Shown: piece by piece, positions 7,542 to 15,773 of the stretch | How the letters are laid out: each line of letters begins with the position of its first letter | How positions within the stretch are numbered: position 1 is the stretch's first letter | DNA from: an uncultured Eubacterium sp. | Lineage (GTDB): Bacteria > Bacillota > Clostridia > Lachnospirales > Lachnospiraceae | Assembly (NCBI GenBank): GCA_947564835.1 | Contig: CANOET010000010.1 | Coordinates: 1-38,443, forward strand | Direction: 5' to 3' | DNA: 38,443 nucleotides | Notes under the pieces: model-generated | Database searches by the model: none | The model's input: only the letters and a program-made list of their open reading frames with translations | What the model was told of the DNA's origin: nothing | Made by a program: the position numbers and the translations under genes

Positions 7542-8051
7542 TGACATTGTGTTGCATTTTGAGGGCTTTCCCGAAAGATTCTGTTTAGCCAGGAGATGTG
7601 GCTAACCAGACGACTCTGTGGGTGGTGGGTAGGGGATGTGGCTAACCGCCCGCAGTGCCTGGTTATTGGCAAGCTTCCAAACACCTGAGTTTACGTTTCA
7701 TGTAAAGCGAGCGAAAACCAGCCGGACGAGGAGGAATGGTTTTACATGAACTAAAATTATAATGTTGTCTATCATGTACCTATAGGTGTGGACACGGAAA
7801 GTCTGGCTTTATATGGACTGAGTTTTAGATACTGGCAGATTTACATAAACTGAATTTTAGATACTGGCGGGCTTACATGAACTGGAATTTTAGATACTGG
7901 CAGGCTTTTACATGAACTGGAATTTTAGATACTGGCAGGCTTTTACATAAACTGGAATTTAGGTGTTGTAAAGCCCGCAGTGTCGTCCGGATAGCCACAT
8001 CCCCTGGCCAATCAACATCTATCGGGAAACCAAAAACATAACACTATGTCA
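7542..8051. repeat. Composite intergenic repeat, copy 3: 510-bp element with long terminal inverted repeats
   Basis: The left end reads TGACATTGTGTTGCATTT, then TTTCCCGAAAGAT, AGCCAGGAGATGTGGCTAAC and CAGACGACTC. The right end, read on the other strand from 8051, gives TGACATAGTGTTATG, TTTCCCGATAGAT, GGCCAGGGGATGTGGCTA and CCGGACGACACTG. The two ends are thus roughly 80-90-base imperfect inverted repeats. Inside, 7800-7960 holds five tandem units of 30-35 bases built on TTTAGATACTGGCAGG and TTACATGAACT. No protein is encoded. Confidence 0.78.
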
Positions 8052-8092
8052 AAAGTGTTCCTCTTCTGGTTGATCCAGATTAGGCAGGAAAA

Positions 8093-8130
8093 GAAAAACA
8101 GCTGGCCGGTATACCAGCCCGCTGTTTTTC
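8093..8130. terminator. Bidirectional terminator
   Basis: GAAAAACAGC (8093-8102) and GCTGTTTTTC (8121-8130) pair perfectly over 10 bases with an inner TGG/CCA helix. It follows the minus-strand Cys/Gly-rich gene and can terminate on either strand. Confidence 0.85.
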
Positions 8131-8198
8131 TCAAATGCTATTCACATACGGGGCTCTGCAGAAGGCCCGAAGGCCCTCCGCAGACACCAACCGGCGAT

Positions 8199-8456
8199 TT
8201 AGAAGAAGCCGTTGCCGCCGCATCCGCATCCGCACAGCAGCAGTAAAATCAGCCAGATACAGCTGTTGTCGCTGCCGCCGCATCCGCATCCGTTGCCGCA
8301 GCCATTGCCGCCGAAGAAAGAACCGCCGCCGTTGTTGCCGCAGCAGCAGAATAACAGCAGGATAATCCAAATAAAGGAATTATTTCCTCCTGCACATCCG
8401 CACCCACAGCTGGTGTTTTCTCCACATCCACAGTTTGTAGCAGCTAAATCACTCAT
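8199..8456 (-). CDS. Cys/Gly-rich small protein with two hydrophobic segments
   Basis: 85 residues from ATG 8456, preceded by GGAGG with 8-base spacing; an upstream in-frame ATG lacks a site. The sequence is built of GCGCG and GNGCG clusters around two similar hydrophobic stretches, SFIWIILLLF (about 27-36) and SCIWLILLLL (about 65-74), so it appears to be an internal duplication. About one residue in six is Cys. Firmicutes proteins of this composition are sometimes labelled chorion-class high-cysteine proteins from composition alone; the function is unknown. It may be membrane-associated, disulfide-linked or metal-binding. It has its own terminator and is divergent from the isocitrate dehydrogenase gene. 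Confidence 0.75.
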   Translation of the reverse strand: MSDLAATNCGCGENTSCGCGCAGGNNSFIWIILLLFCCCGNNGGGSFFGGNGCGNGCGCGGSDNSCIWLILLLLCGCGCGGNGFF

Positions 8457-8553
8457 AATGATTGCCTCCATTTTTTATTTGTTTTATGGTTTATACTATG
8501 AGCGCAGCTTGTATAGGTTTCCAAAAAAAATAAGATAATAAACCGTACATGCA

Positions 8554-8610
8554 TTGACAAACCCATGGGTATTTGTATAAAATGTTCTGGATATGAAGTG
8601 TACAAATACC
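8554..8610 (+). promoter_or_regulatory. icd promoter with a perfect 10-bp inverted repeat
   Basis: TTGACA (8554-8559), 16 bases, TATAAA (8576-8581). GGTATTTGTA (8568-8577) and TACAAATACC (8601-8610) are perfect inverted arms separated by 23 bases: one overlaps the -10, the other ends where the AGGAGG (8611-8616) begins. It could be a two-site operator or a leader hairpin that affects the ribosome binding site. Confidence 0.65.
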
Positions 8611-8625
8611 AGGAGGATGGATAAA

Positions 8626-9837
8626 ATGGAAAAAATAAAAATGACAACACCGCTAGTAGAGATGGACGGCGACGAAATGACCAGGATTCTCTGGCAGATG
8701 ATCAAGGATGAGCTGCTGCTTCCTTTTGTGGACTTAAAGACCGAGTATTATGACCTTGGCCTTGCCTGCAGGAATGAAACGGATGACCAGGTGACCGTAG
8801 ATTCTGCGAATGCGACGAAAAAATACGGTGTTGCCGTAAAATGCGCTACGATTACGCCGAACGCGGCCCGTATGAGCGAGTATCATCTAAAGGAAATGTG
8901 GAAAAGCCCGAACGGCACAATCCGTGCGATTTTAGACGGTACGGTGTTCCGTACGCCGATCAAGGTCAAAGGGATCGAGCCTTGCGTGAAAAACTGGGAG
9001 CTGCCGATTACCATTGCAAGGCATGCCTATGGAGATGTTTATAAAAATGTAGAAATCAAAGTGCCGGGCCCGGGAAAAGCAGAGCTGGTTTTTACGGCGA
9101 AGGACGGCACACAGATCAAAGAAACCGTATTTGATTTTGAAGGGCCGGGCATTATCCAAGGGCAGCATAATGTAGAGGCATCGATTGAAAGCTTTGCAAG
9201 GAGCTGTTTTAACTATGCACTGGATCAAAAACAGGAGCTTTGGTTTGCGACAAAAGATACGATTTCCAAAAAATATGACCATACGTTTAAAGATATTTTC
9301 CAGGAAATTTTCGACGCGGAATACAAAGAAAAATTTGATGCGGCAGGCATTACATACTTCTATACGCTGATCGACGATGCGGTTGCGCGTGTGATGAAGT
9401 CAAAAGGCGGATTTATCTGGGCCTGCAAAAATTACGACGGCGATGTAATGAGCGACATGATATCCTCGGCATTCGGCTCACTTGCGATGATGACCTCCGT
9501 ACTCGTATCGCCGGAAGGCTTCTATGAGTATGAAGCTGCGCACGGGACAGTGCAGCGCCATTATTACAAGCATCTGGAAGGAGAAGAGACCTCGACCAAT
9601 TCCGTAGCTACCATTTTCGCATGGACAGGCGCACTGCGCAAGCGCGGGGAAATGGACGGGCTGGCAGATCTGACAGCATTTGCAGACCGTCTGGAGCAGG
9701 CATGCATCAAGACGATCGAATCCGGAAAAATGACCAAAGACCTTGCGCTGATTACAGAGCTGGACCAGCCGACGGTGTTAAGCAGCGAAGGATTTATCAA
9801 GGAAATCCGTAAAGAACTGGAACGCAGTTATCAGTAA
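8626..9837 (+). CDS. icd: NADP-dependent isocitrate dehydrogenase
   Basis: 403 residues; ATG 8626 lies 9 bases after AGGAGG, whereas ATG 8617 abuts the site. It oxidises isocitrate to 2-oxoglutarate and CO2 with NADP+, supplying 2-oxoglutarate for glutamate synthesis in an organism that probably lacks a full citric acid cycle. The length and opening ([16 protein letters not shown]) fit the short, eukaryote-like isocitrate dehydrogenase type rather than the E. coli type. Landmarks are [24 protein letters not shown] (substrate contacts), [12 protein letters not shown] and [10 protein letters not shown] near the coenzyme site. The gene has its own promoter and no partner; aconitase and citrate synthase are not in the window. 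Confidence 0.96.
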   Translation: MEKIKMTTPLVEMDGDEMTRILWQMIKDELLLPFVDLKTEYYDLGLACRNETDDQVTVDSANATKKYGVAVKCATITPNAARMSEYHLKEMWKSPNGTIRAILDGTVFRTPIKVKGIEPCVKNWELPITIARHAYGDVYKNVEIKVPGPGKAELVFTAKDGTQIKETVFDFEGPGIIQGQHNVEASIESFARSCFNYALDQKQELWFATKDTISKKYDHTFKDIFQEIFDAEYKEKFDAAGITYFYTLIDDAVARVMKSKGGFIWACKNYDGDVMSDMISSAFGSLAMMTSVLVSPEGFYEYEAAHGTVQRHYYKHLEGEETSTNSVATIFAWTGALRKRGEMDGLADLTAFADRLEQACIKTIESGKMTKDLALITELDQPTVLSSEGFIKEIRKELERSYQ

Positions 9838-9940
9838 GCGTTTATGCAAAACCCATAGGGAGTCAGAACCCGGCTTGCCGCACCGCTTCCTGCGTGTCAG
9901 AATGGGTGGATGCGGGATGGGGGTGGGTGGCCTTGCGGAC

Positions 9941-9986
9941 GTGTCCGGGTCAGCGGAAAGGAGCTGCGGCCCGGACACTGTTCTTT
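9941..9986 (+). terminator. Stem-loop after icd
   Basis: GTGTCCGGG (9941-9949) and CCCGGACAC (9970-9978) are perfect 9-bp arms with inner CAGC/GCTG pairs, followed by TGTTCTTT. It is probably the icd terminator, though its right half is also part of a repeat module shared with 20877-20950. Confidence 0.6.
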
Positions 9987-10111
9987 GGCAGGCGTTACAC
10001 GGCCTGAATGCAGTTATCTGACTGGCATCACATAATGCGGAATCAGATACTAAAAAGATCTACGCGAACCGTAATTCAGACAGTGTAAAGCCCGCAGAGT
10101 CGTCCGGCTTA
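9970..10111. repeat. Intergenic repeat copy 4 (GGCGTTAC module plus CCGCAGAGTCGTCCGG)
   Basis: CCCGGACACTGTTCTTTGG followed by CAGGCGTTACACGGCCTGAA matches 20902-20945 closely. A segment GTGTAAAGCCCGCAGAG with TCGTCCGG (about 10084-10109) joins the tandem-unit and arm modules directly. No gene lies in 9838-10267; the rest is the icd hairpin and the ABC-F promoter. Confidence 0.65.
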
Positions 10112-10160
10112 TTCCCCCCAAAAAAACAAAAATCATCCCAGAAAAGCTGAAATTATTCAT

Positions 10161-10226
10161 TTGACGATTACACAATAATTGTATATAATTACCGGGTGCA
10201 GCAAACAAATTGCAGCACCCGTTTTT
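10161..10226 (+). promoter_or_regulatory. ABC-F gene promoter and a terminator-like leader hairpin
   Basis: TTGACG (10161-10166), 17 bases, TATAAT (10184-10189). CGGGTGC (10193-10199) and GCACCCG (10215-10221) then form a 7-bp stem followed by TTTTT (10222-10226). The transcript should start inside or next to the left arm, so the hairpin would be its very 5' end: a possible early attenuator or a stabilising stem. Confidence 0.6.
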
Positions 10227-10267
10227 CATAACATAGATTGTAACGAATATACAGATCGGAGGTTCTT

Positions 10268-12208
10268 ATGGTACTTTCCTGTCAGAATATATCCAAATCA
10301 TTTGGAACAGACGTCATCTTAAAACAGGCGTCTTTCCATATGGAAGAATATGAAAAAGCAGCTATCGTAGGCATTAACGGCGCCGGGAAATCGACGCTGT
10401 TGAAAATTATCATCAAAGAGCTGGAGCCGGATGACGGCATCGTATCCATCGCAAAAGACAAGACCATCGGCTACCTTGCGCAGAACCAGGTGATCGACAG
10501 CGAACGCACCATTTATGAAGAAGTCCTGTCCGCCAAGCAGCCGGTTATTGACATGGAACAGCAGATCCGGCGGATGGAAGCGCAAATGCATGCGGTAATG
10601 CCGCAGGAGCTGGAAGCGTTTATGGAAAAATATGAACGGCTGGTGCATCAGTTTGAGCTGGCGGACGGCTATACCTACCGCAGTGAAGTGGCTGGTGTCC
10701 TGACGGGGCTTGGTTTTGCGGAAAGTGATTTTGAAAAAACACAGGCGGAATTGTCGGGCGGGCAGAAGACGCGCGTGGCCTTATGCCGCCTGCTTGTGAC
10801 CAGGCCGGATATCCTGCTGCTGGACGAGCCGACGAACCATCTGGATATGGAGTCGATCCAGTGGCTGGAAAATTATCTGCTGAATTATAAAGGGGCGGTG
10901 CTGATCGTGTCGCATGACCGTTATTTTATGGATAAAATCGTATCCAAGGTCATTGAGGTTTTTCAGCATCAGATCCACAGCTATAACGGAAATTATACGG
11001 CCTATGCGCAGAAAAAAGCACAGGTCCGTGCGGCCCAGCTGCGTGCGTATGAAAACCAGCAGCAGGAGATCCGCCATCAGGAGGAAGTGATCGCGAAGCT
11101 AAAATCCTTTAACCGCGAAAAGTCTGTGAAACGTGCGGAAAGCCGGGAAAAAATGCTGGATAAAATCGAACGCCTGGACAAGCCGGCGGAGGAAATGACG
11201 GATATCCGCCTGCATCTGGAGCCTTGTATTACAAGCGGCAATGATGTGATGAAGATCGAGGGATTGTCAAAATCCTTTGACGGGATCATGCTGTTTCAGG
11301 ATGTGGATATTTCTATTTTCCGCGGGGAGCGTGTGGCGCTGATCGGCAATAACGGGACCGGGAAGACTACGATTTTAAAGGTGATCAATGAAATGGTGCC
11401 TGCGGATGCAGGGGAGATTACGCTCGGCGCCAATGTGCAGATCGGCTACTATGATCAGGAGCATCAGGTGCTGCATACGGAAAAGACGCTGTTTGAGGAG
11501 ATTTCGGATGACCATCCGCATCTTACCAATACGCAGATCCGGAATGTGCTGGCGGCGTTTTTATTTACCAACGACGATGTGTTTAAACGGATCGGGGATT
11601 TAAGCGGTGGAGAGCGCGGGCGGCTGTCGCTGGCAAAGCTGATGCTTTCGGAAGCGAATTTTTTGATCCTGGATGAGCCGACCAACCATCTGGATATTAC
11701 CTCGAAGGAAATTCTGGAACAGGCGCTGGTGCAGTATGAAGGGACCGTATTGTTTGTTTCGCATGACCGCTATTTTATCAATAAAACGGCAACGAGGGTA
11801 TTAGACCTGTATGACGGGCAGGTGGATGCCTATATCGGCAATTATGACTATTACCTCGAAAAAAAGGATGTGCAGCGGGCCGCGCGGAAAAAAGAATGCC
11901 TGCCGAAAGAAGCCGGAAAGGCTGCGCAGGAGCAAAAGGATACGGGCGGTAAGCAGGACTGGAAGCAGAAGAAAATGCAGCAGGCCATGCAGCGGAAATG
12001 GGAAAACGAACTGCAGAAAACAGAAGAACGCATTGCACAGCTGGAGGCGCAGATCAAGGAGCTGGAAGCGGAAATGGCAAAGCCCGAGGTGGCTGTGGTT
12101 TCCGCAAAGGTGATGGAGCTGCATACCCAGGCGGCGCAGAAGGAAGAAGAACTGGAAGCGCTGTATGCGAAGTGGGAAGAAATGACAGAGGCCGCAGGAT
12201 CTTTCTAA
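10268..12208 (+). CDS. ABC-F family ATPase (ribosome-associated, YdiF-like)
   Basis: 646 residues with two ABC cassettes and no membrane segment. Cassette 1 has Walker A GINGAGKST (35-43), signature LSGGQ and Walker B LLLDEPTNHLD. Cassette 2 has GNNGTGKTT, LSGGERGR and LILDEPTNHLD. The charged linker between them (about 240-320) corresponds to the arm that reaches the P-site tRNA, and a coiled coil of about 80 residues (about 560-635) ends the protein. ABC-F proteins act on ribosomes as translation factors or antibiotic protection factors. As in Bacillus, where ydiF lies close to rex, the next gene is rex, which favours a housekeeping YdiF-type role over a resistance protein. The leader hairpin suggests attenuation. 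Confidence 0.93.
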   Translation: MVLSCQNISKSFGTDVILKQASFHMEEYEKAAIVGINGAGKSTLLKIIIKELEPDDGIVSIAKDKTIGYLAQNQVIDSERTIYEEVLSAKQPVIDMEQQIRRMEAQMHAVMPQELEAFMEKYERLVHQFELADGYTYRSEVAGVLTGLGFAESDFEKTQAELSGGQKTRVALCRLLVTRPDILLLDEPTNHLDMESIQWLENYLLNYKGAVLIVSHDRYFMDKIVSKVIEVFQHQIHSYNGNYTAYAQKKAQVRAAQLRAYENQQQEIRHQEEVIAKLKSFNREKSVKRAESREKMLDKIERLDKPAEEMTDIRLHLEPCITSGNDVMKIEGLSKSFDGIMLFQDVDISIFRGERVALIGNNGTGKTTILKVINEMVPADAGEITLGANVQIGYYDQEHQVLHTEKTLFEEISDDHPHLTNTQIRNVLAAFLFTNDDVFKRIGDLSGGERGRLSLAKLMLSEANFLILDEPTNHLDITSKEILEQALVQYEGTVLFVSHDRYFINKTATRVLDLYDGQVDAYIGNYDYYLEKKDVQRAARKKECLPKEAGKAAQEQKDTGGKQDWKQKKMQQAMQRKWENELQKTEERIAQLEAQIKELEAEMAKPEVAVVSAKVMELHTQAAQKEEELEALYAKWEEMTEAAGSF

Positions 12209-12242
12209 GGACACAAGCAGAGAGTATAAGGGGAAAACAGTA

Positions 12243-12878
12243 TTGGGAAAAGACATTTCACAGGCGGTGATCCGCAGGATGCCGCGTTATTATCGTTATT
12301 TAGGAGATTTGCTGGATGAAGGGGTTGAAAGGATTTCTTCCAATGAACTGAGTGAAAAAATGAAAGTCACTGCGTCCCAGATCCGCCAGGATTTGAATAA
12401 CTTCGGAGGCTTCGGCCAGCAGGGATATGGCTATAATGTGCAGTATCTGTATGATGAAATCGGCCGGATTTTGGGGCTGCAAAAGCAGCATAATATTATC
12501 GTAGTCGGCGCGGGCAACCTCGGGCAGGCGCTGGCAAATTACGGGAAATTTGAAAAGCTGGGGTTTGTGATTATCGGGCTGTTTGATGTGGATCAAAATC
12601 TCAGGGGGCAGTCCCAGAGGGGCATTCCGATTATGATGCTCGACGAGCTGGAAGCATTCGCCGCGTCGCATAAAATCGATATTGCAGCGCTTACGATGCC
12701 CAAGTATGCGGCGGATACGGTCGCAAACCGCCTGGTGCAGCTTGGAATCCGCGCGATTTGGAATTTTGCGCATGTGGATCTGGATCTGATGGATAAAAAT
12801 GTAGTAGTGGAAAATGTACACTTGTCTGACAGCCTGATGCAGCTTTCTTATAATATGCTGCAAAGCGAAGGGGAATAG
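12243..12878 (+). CDS. rex: Redox-sensing transcriptional repressor Rex
   Basis: 211 residues starting at TTG 12243, 9 bases after an AGGGG-like site; the start follows the ABC-F stop by 34 bases. Rex senses the NADH/NAD+ ratio and releases its DNA sites when NADH is high, derepressing fermentation and NADH-reoxidation genes. The winged helix occupies about 1-80 (ISSNELSEKMKVTASQIRQD, then FGGFGQQGYGY), and the Rossmann domain follows with VVGAGNLGQALANY. FDVD and the C-terminal domain-swapped helix complete the fold. I saw no clear TTGTGA-N6-TCACAA Rex box in the window, so its targets lie elsewhere. Confidence 0.96.
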   Translation: MGKDISQAVIRRMPRYYRYLGDLLDEGVERISSNELSEKMKVTASQIRQDLNNFGGFGQQGYGYNVQYLYDEIGRILGLQKQHNIIVVGAGNLGQALANYGKFEKLGFVIIGLFDVDQNLRGQSQRGIPIMMLDELEAFAASHKIDIAALTMPKYAADTVANRLVQLGIRAIWNFAHVDLDLMDKNVVVENVHLSDSLMQLSYNMLQSEGE

Positions 12879-12957
12879 TGTATACGGCGCAGGAAGGGAC
12901 GCAGATATGCAGCGATGCAAAAGGCAGCAGTATATGCGGCACAGGAAGGGCAGAGTT

Positions 12958-14565
12958 ATGAGATGGATTGTGAACAGTAAAGAAATGAAGGAATGTGACA
13001 GCAATACGATTGGACATTTCGGCGTGCCGTCCCTCGTATTGATGGAACGTGCGGCGCTTTGTGTGGCAGAGCAGGTACTAAGGGCCGTGCCGCGGCTTCG
13101 CACGGCGCTGATCGTATGCGGGAACGGCAATAACGGTGCGGACGGGCTGGCAGCCGCGCGGATGCTGCACCTTAAGGGCTGCCAGGTAACGGTTGTCCAA
13201 AAGCCGGAGTCAGGGAAGTGTTCTGCGGAGAATCAGCTCCAGCGGGATATCCTGGAACGTTACGGCATACATATAATAGGGCAGATCCCGCAGCATACGG
13301 CCTACGACTGTGTGGTTGACGCCTTGTTCGGCATCGGCCTGTCCAGAGAGCCGAAGGGAATTTACGCACAGTGGCTTGGGCAGATGAATGAACTTTGTGC
13401 GTATAAAGTGGCCGTCGATATGCCAAGCGGCGTATCCAGCGACAACGGTGCGGCATATGATCCGTGCTTTGCCGCGGACCTGACGGTTACATTCGCTTAT
13501 CAGAAAGCAGGGCAGATCTTATATCCCGGCTGCGAAAAATGCGGGACAGTTGCGGTCGCCGATATCGGAATTACAAAGGAAAGCTGGCTGGACACAAAGC
13601 CGTCCTGCTTCGCGCCGGAACCGGCAGATTTGAAACTGCTTCCGCAAAGGCCGGGACGGTCCAATAAGGGCACGTTCGGGCGCGTATTAGCGGTTGCGGG
13701 CAGTGAAAATATGGCAGGGGCCGCGCTTTTTTGCGCACGGGCAGCTTATCATACCGGCTGCGGGCTTGTGAAAATATATACGTGTGCCGCGAACCGTACT
13801 ATTTTGCAGACGGCGCTTCCGGAGGCCATTCTTGCTACTTTTCAGGACGCGAGGGAAGATACTGCACAGCTGTCTGCCTTGCAGGGTCCTATGGAATGTG
13901 ATGTACAGCCGTCTGCCTTGCAGGGTCCTATGGAATGTGATGCACACCTGTCTGCGGATACAGCTGCAGCAGAAGATGCAGCGCAGGCACTGGCAGATGC
14001 GGTCAAATGGGCGGACGCAATTGTTCTGGGGCCTGGGATCGGACAGAGTATGCAGGCGCGCCGGATGGTCAGCCAGGTGCTGCAGGAGGCAACAGTCCCT
14101 GTTGTTCTTGATGCGGATGCTTTGAATCTGATCGCCGGGCAGCCGGATCTGCTGGAGCAGGCAGCCGCGGAGCTGGTAGTTACCCCGCATCCCGGCGAAA
14201 TGGCAAGGCTGTGTCAAAAGCCGGTCGCCGAAATACTGGATACGGTCCGGGAGACGGCGGAAGCCTTTGCAAAAAGGTATCATCTGACTTGTGTCCTAAA
14301 AGATGCCGTAACGGTGACGGCCGGCCCGTCCGGCACCTGCCTGAATACATCCGGCTGCAGCGCCATGGCCAAAGGCGGAAGCGGCGACGTATTGGCCGGG
14401 ATGATCGCTTCCTTAGCCGCACAGGGGATGCAGCCGGAGGCCGCCGCCCGTATGGGCGTTTACCTCCACGGCCTTGCCGGAGAAGACGCTGCCAGACGCA
14501 AAGGCGCCCGCAGCGTGTCAGCTACAGACCTCATCGAAGCGATCGGAAACGTGATGGGAGGATGA
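12958..14565 (+). CDS. nnr: Bifunctional NAD(P)H-hydrate epimerase / ADP-dependent dehydratase
   Basis: 535 residues from ATG 12958, which has GGAAGGG 8 bases upstream. The N-terminal YjeF_N domain (about 1-215) epimerises NAD(P)HX, with NGNNGADG at 56-63 and VDALFGIGLS. The C-terminal ribokinase-like domain (about 225-535) dehydrates S-NAD(P)HX using ADP, with NKGTFGRVLAVAGS, VLDADALNLI, VTPHPGEM and GGSGD at 473-477. Together they repair damaged NAD(P)H. An oddity is a 39-base direct repeat at 13867-13944 that gives two 13-residue copies of QxSALQGPMECDx, probably a loop insertion in the dehydratase domain. Its position next to rex puts NADH sensing and NADH repair in one operon. Confidence 0.95.
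   Translation: MRWIVNSKEMKECDSNTIGHFGVPSLVLMERAALCVAEQVLRAVPRLRTALIVCGNGNNGADGLAAARMLHLKGCQVTVVQKPESGKCSAENQLQRDILERYGIHIIGQIPQHTAYDCVVDALFGIGLSREPKGIYAQWLGQMNELCAYKVAVDMPSGVSSDNGAAYDPCFAADLTVTFAYQKAGQILYPGCEKCGTVAVADIGITKESWLDTKPSCFAPEPADLKLLPQRPGRSNKGTFGRVLAVAGSENMAGAALFCARAAYHTGCGLVKIYTCAANRTILQTALPEAILATFQDAREDTAQLSALQGPMECDVQPSALQGPMECDAHLSADTAAAEDAAQALADAVKWADAIVLGPGIGQSMQARRMVSQVLQEATVPVVLDADALNLIAGQPDLLEQAAAELVVTPHPGEMARLCQKPVAEILDTVRETAEAFAKRYHLTCVLKDAVTVTAGPSGTCLNTSGCSAMAKGGSGDVLAGMIASLAAQGMQPEAAARMGVYLHGLAGEDAARRKGARSVSATDLIEAIGNVMGG
13867..13959 (+). repeat. In-frame 39-bp tandem duplication inside nnr
   Basis: Units at 13867-13905 and 13906-13944 differ at only a few bases, and the third begins at 13945 with only five codons (HLSAD) retained. 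The frame is preserved, adding 13 residues per unit. Confidence 0.9.
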
Positions 14566-14570
14566 TGAGG

Positions 14571-15728
14571 ATGAATGAATATAACCGTGTTTATGCAAAA
14601 ATAGACCTTGACGCAATCCGTAACAACCTGTATGCCATAAAAGCCCTGCTGTCCCCGTCTGCCCGTATCCTTGCCGTGATCAAAGCGGACGGTTACGGCC
14701 ACGGCGCCATCCCGATCGCAGAAACGCTCCAGGACGAAGACTGCCTGGCCGGCTTTGCCGTCGCCACAGCAGAAGAAGCGCTGGAGCTGCGCCAAAACGG
14801 CATTGCAAAACCGATCCTGATCCTGGGCTACGTATTTCCGGAGCATTACCCGATGCTCGTCGCTCAGCAGATCCGCCCTGCGGTCTTTACCCTGGATATG
14901 GCTGTGCAGCTGTCACAGGCAGCCAGCGGCCAGCAGCGGGATATCCCGGTACATATTAAAATCGATACCGGCATGAGCCGCATCGGCATGCCGGCAAATG
15001 CGCAGAGCGCGCAGCTGATCGCGCAGATCGCAGCTTTGCCGCATCTGGTTACAGAAGGCATGTTTACGCATTTTGCCCGTGCCGATGAAGCAGATAAAAC
15101 ATCCGCGCTTAGCCAGCTGTCGCAGTTTCAGCAAATGGTCCGTCTGACCAGGCAGGCAGGCGTGCGCATTCCGTATGTTCATTGCTCCAACAGCGCGGCG
15201 ATTATCGACCTGCCGCAGGCAAATATGGATCTGGTGCGGGCGGGTATTATCTTGTACGGCCTGTGGCCCTCGCAGGAAGTGCAAAAAGACCGGATCCGCC
15301 TGCAGCCGGCCCTGGAGCTGGTCAGCCATGTCGCTTATGTCAAACGGCTGGAGGCAGGCAGGAGCGTTTCCTACGGCGGTACCTATACAGCCGCGGAACC
15401 AAGGATCATCGCCACCATCCCGGTCGGCTACGCCGACGGCTATCCAAGGAGCCTGTCCAATAAAGGCTGCGTGCTGATTCACGGAAGACGGGCGCCGGTT
15501 CTCGGCAGGGTATGTATGGACCAGTTTATGGTGGACGTTACGCACATCCCGGATGTAAAAACAGGCGACCGTGTCATACTGGCAGGCAGGGACGGGGAGC
15601 AGGCACTGACACTGGAAGAACTGGGGGAGCGCTCCGGCAGGTTCAATTATGAATTTGCCTGCGGCCTTTCCAAACGGATTCCGCGGGTTTTTTATAAAAA
15701 TGGCGCCCGCTGTGAATACACTCGATAA
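14571..15728 (+). CDS. alr: Alanine racemase
   Basis: 385 residues. ATG 14571 lies 9 bases after GGGAGG, which is inside the end of nnr; ATGs at 14562 and 14565 are alternatives. It converts L-Ala and D-Ala using PLP, supplying D-Ala for peptidoglycan. Lys38 in AVIKADGYGHG binds PLP, and Tyr268 in VSYGGTY is the second catalytic base. Other landmarks are HIKIDTGMSRIG, HCSNSAA, RAGIILYG and GRVCMDQFMVD. The gene is closely coupled to nnr and followed by mazF, as in the alr-ndoA order of Bacillus. It looks intact. D-Ala made here would feed the cell wall enzymes, including the substrate pool of the carboxypeptidase at 19632. Confidence 0.96.
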   Translation: MNEYNRVYAKIDLDAIRNNLYAIKALLSPSARILAVIKADGYGHGAIPIAETLQDEDCLAGFAVATAEEALELRQNGIAKPILILGYVFPEHYPMLVAQQIRPAVFTLDMAVQLSQAASGQQRDIPVHIKIDTGMSRIGMPANAQSAQLIAQIAALPHLVTEGMFTHFARADEADKTSALSQLSQFQQMVRLTRQAGVRIPYVHCSNSAAIIDLPQANMDLVRAGIILYGLWPSQEVQKDRIRLQPALELVSHVAYVKRLEAGRSVSYGGTYTAAEPRIIATIPVGYADGYPRSLSNKGCVLIHGRRAPVLGRVCMDQFMVDVTHIPDVKTGDRVILAGRDGEQALTLEELGERSGRFNYEFACGLSKRIPRVFYKNGARCEYTR

Positions 15729-15773
15729 AACTGGTAATACTCACCGTATAACCTATTTTGTGGAGTGAGAAAA

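Noticed and set aside
8131-8538. Open frames opposite the Cys/Gly-rich gene
   Set aside because: Their Pro/His- and Arg-rich sequences are just the complement of GCGCG-coding repeats; the minus-strand gene has a proper ribosome binding site.
12300-13130. 276-codon minus-strand frame over rex
   Set aside because: It lies opposite rex and the start of nnr, both strongly supported, and has no domain.
14211-14570. N-terminal extension of alanine racemase to 505 residues
   Set aside because: The extension overlaps nnr in another frame and has Arg/Gly-rich low-complexity sequence; the ribosome binding site supports the start at 14571.
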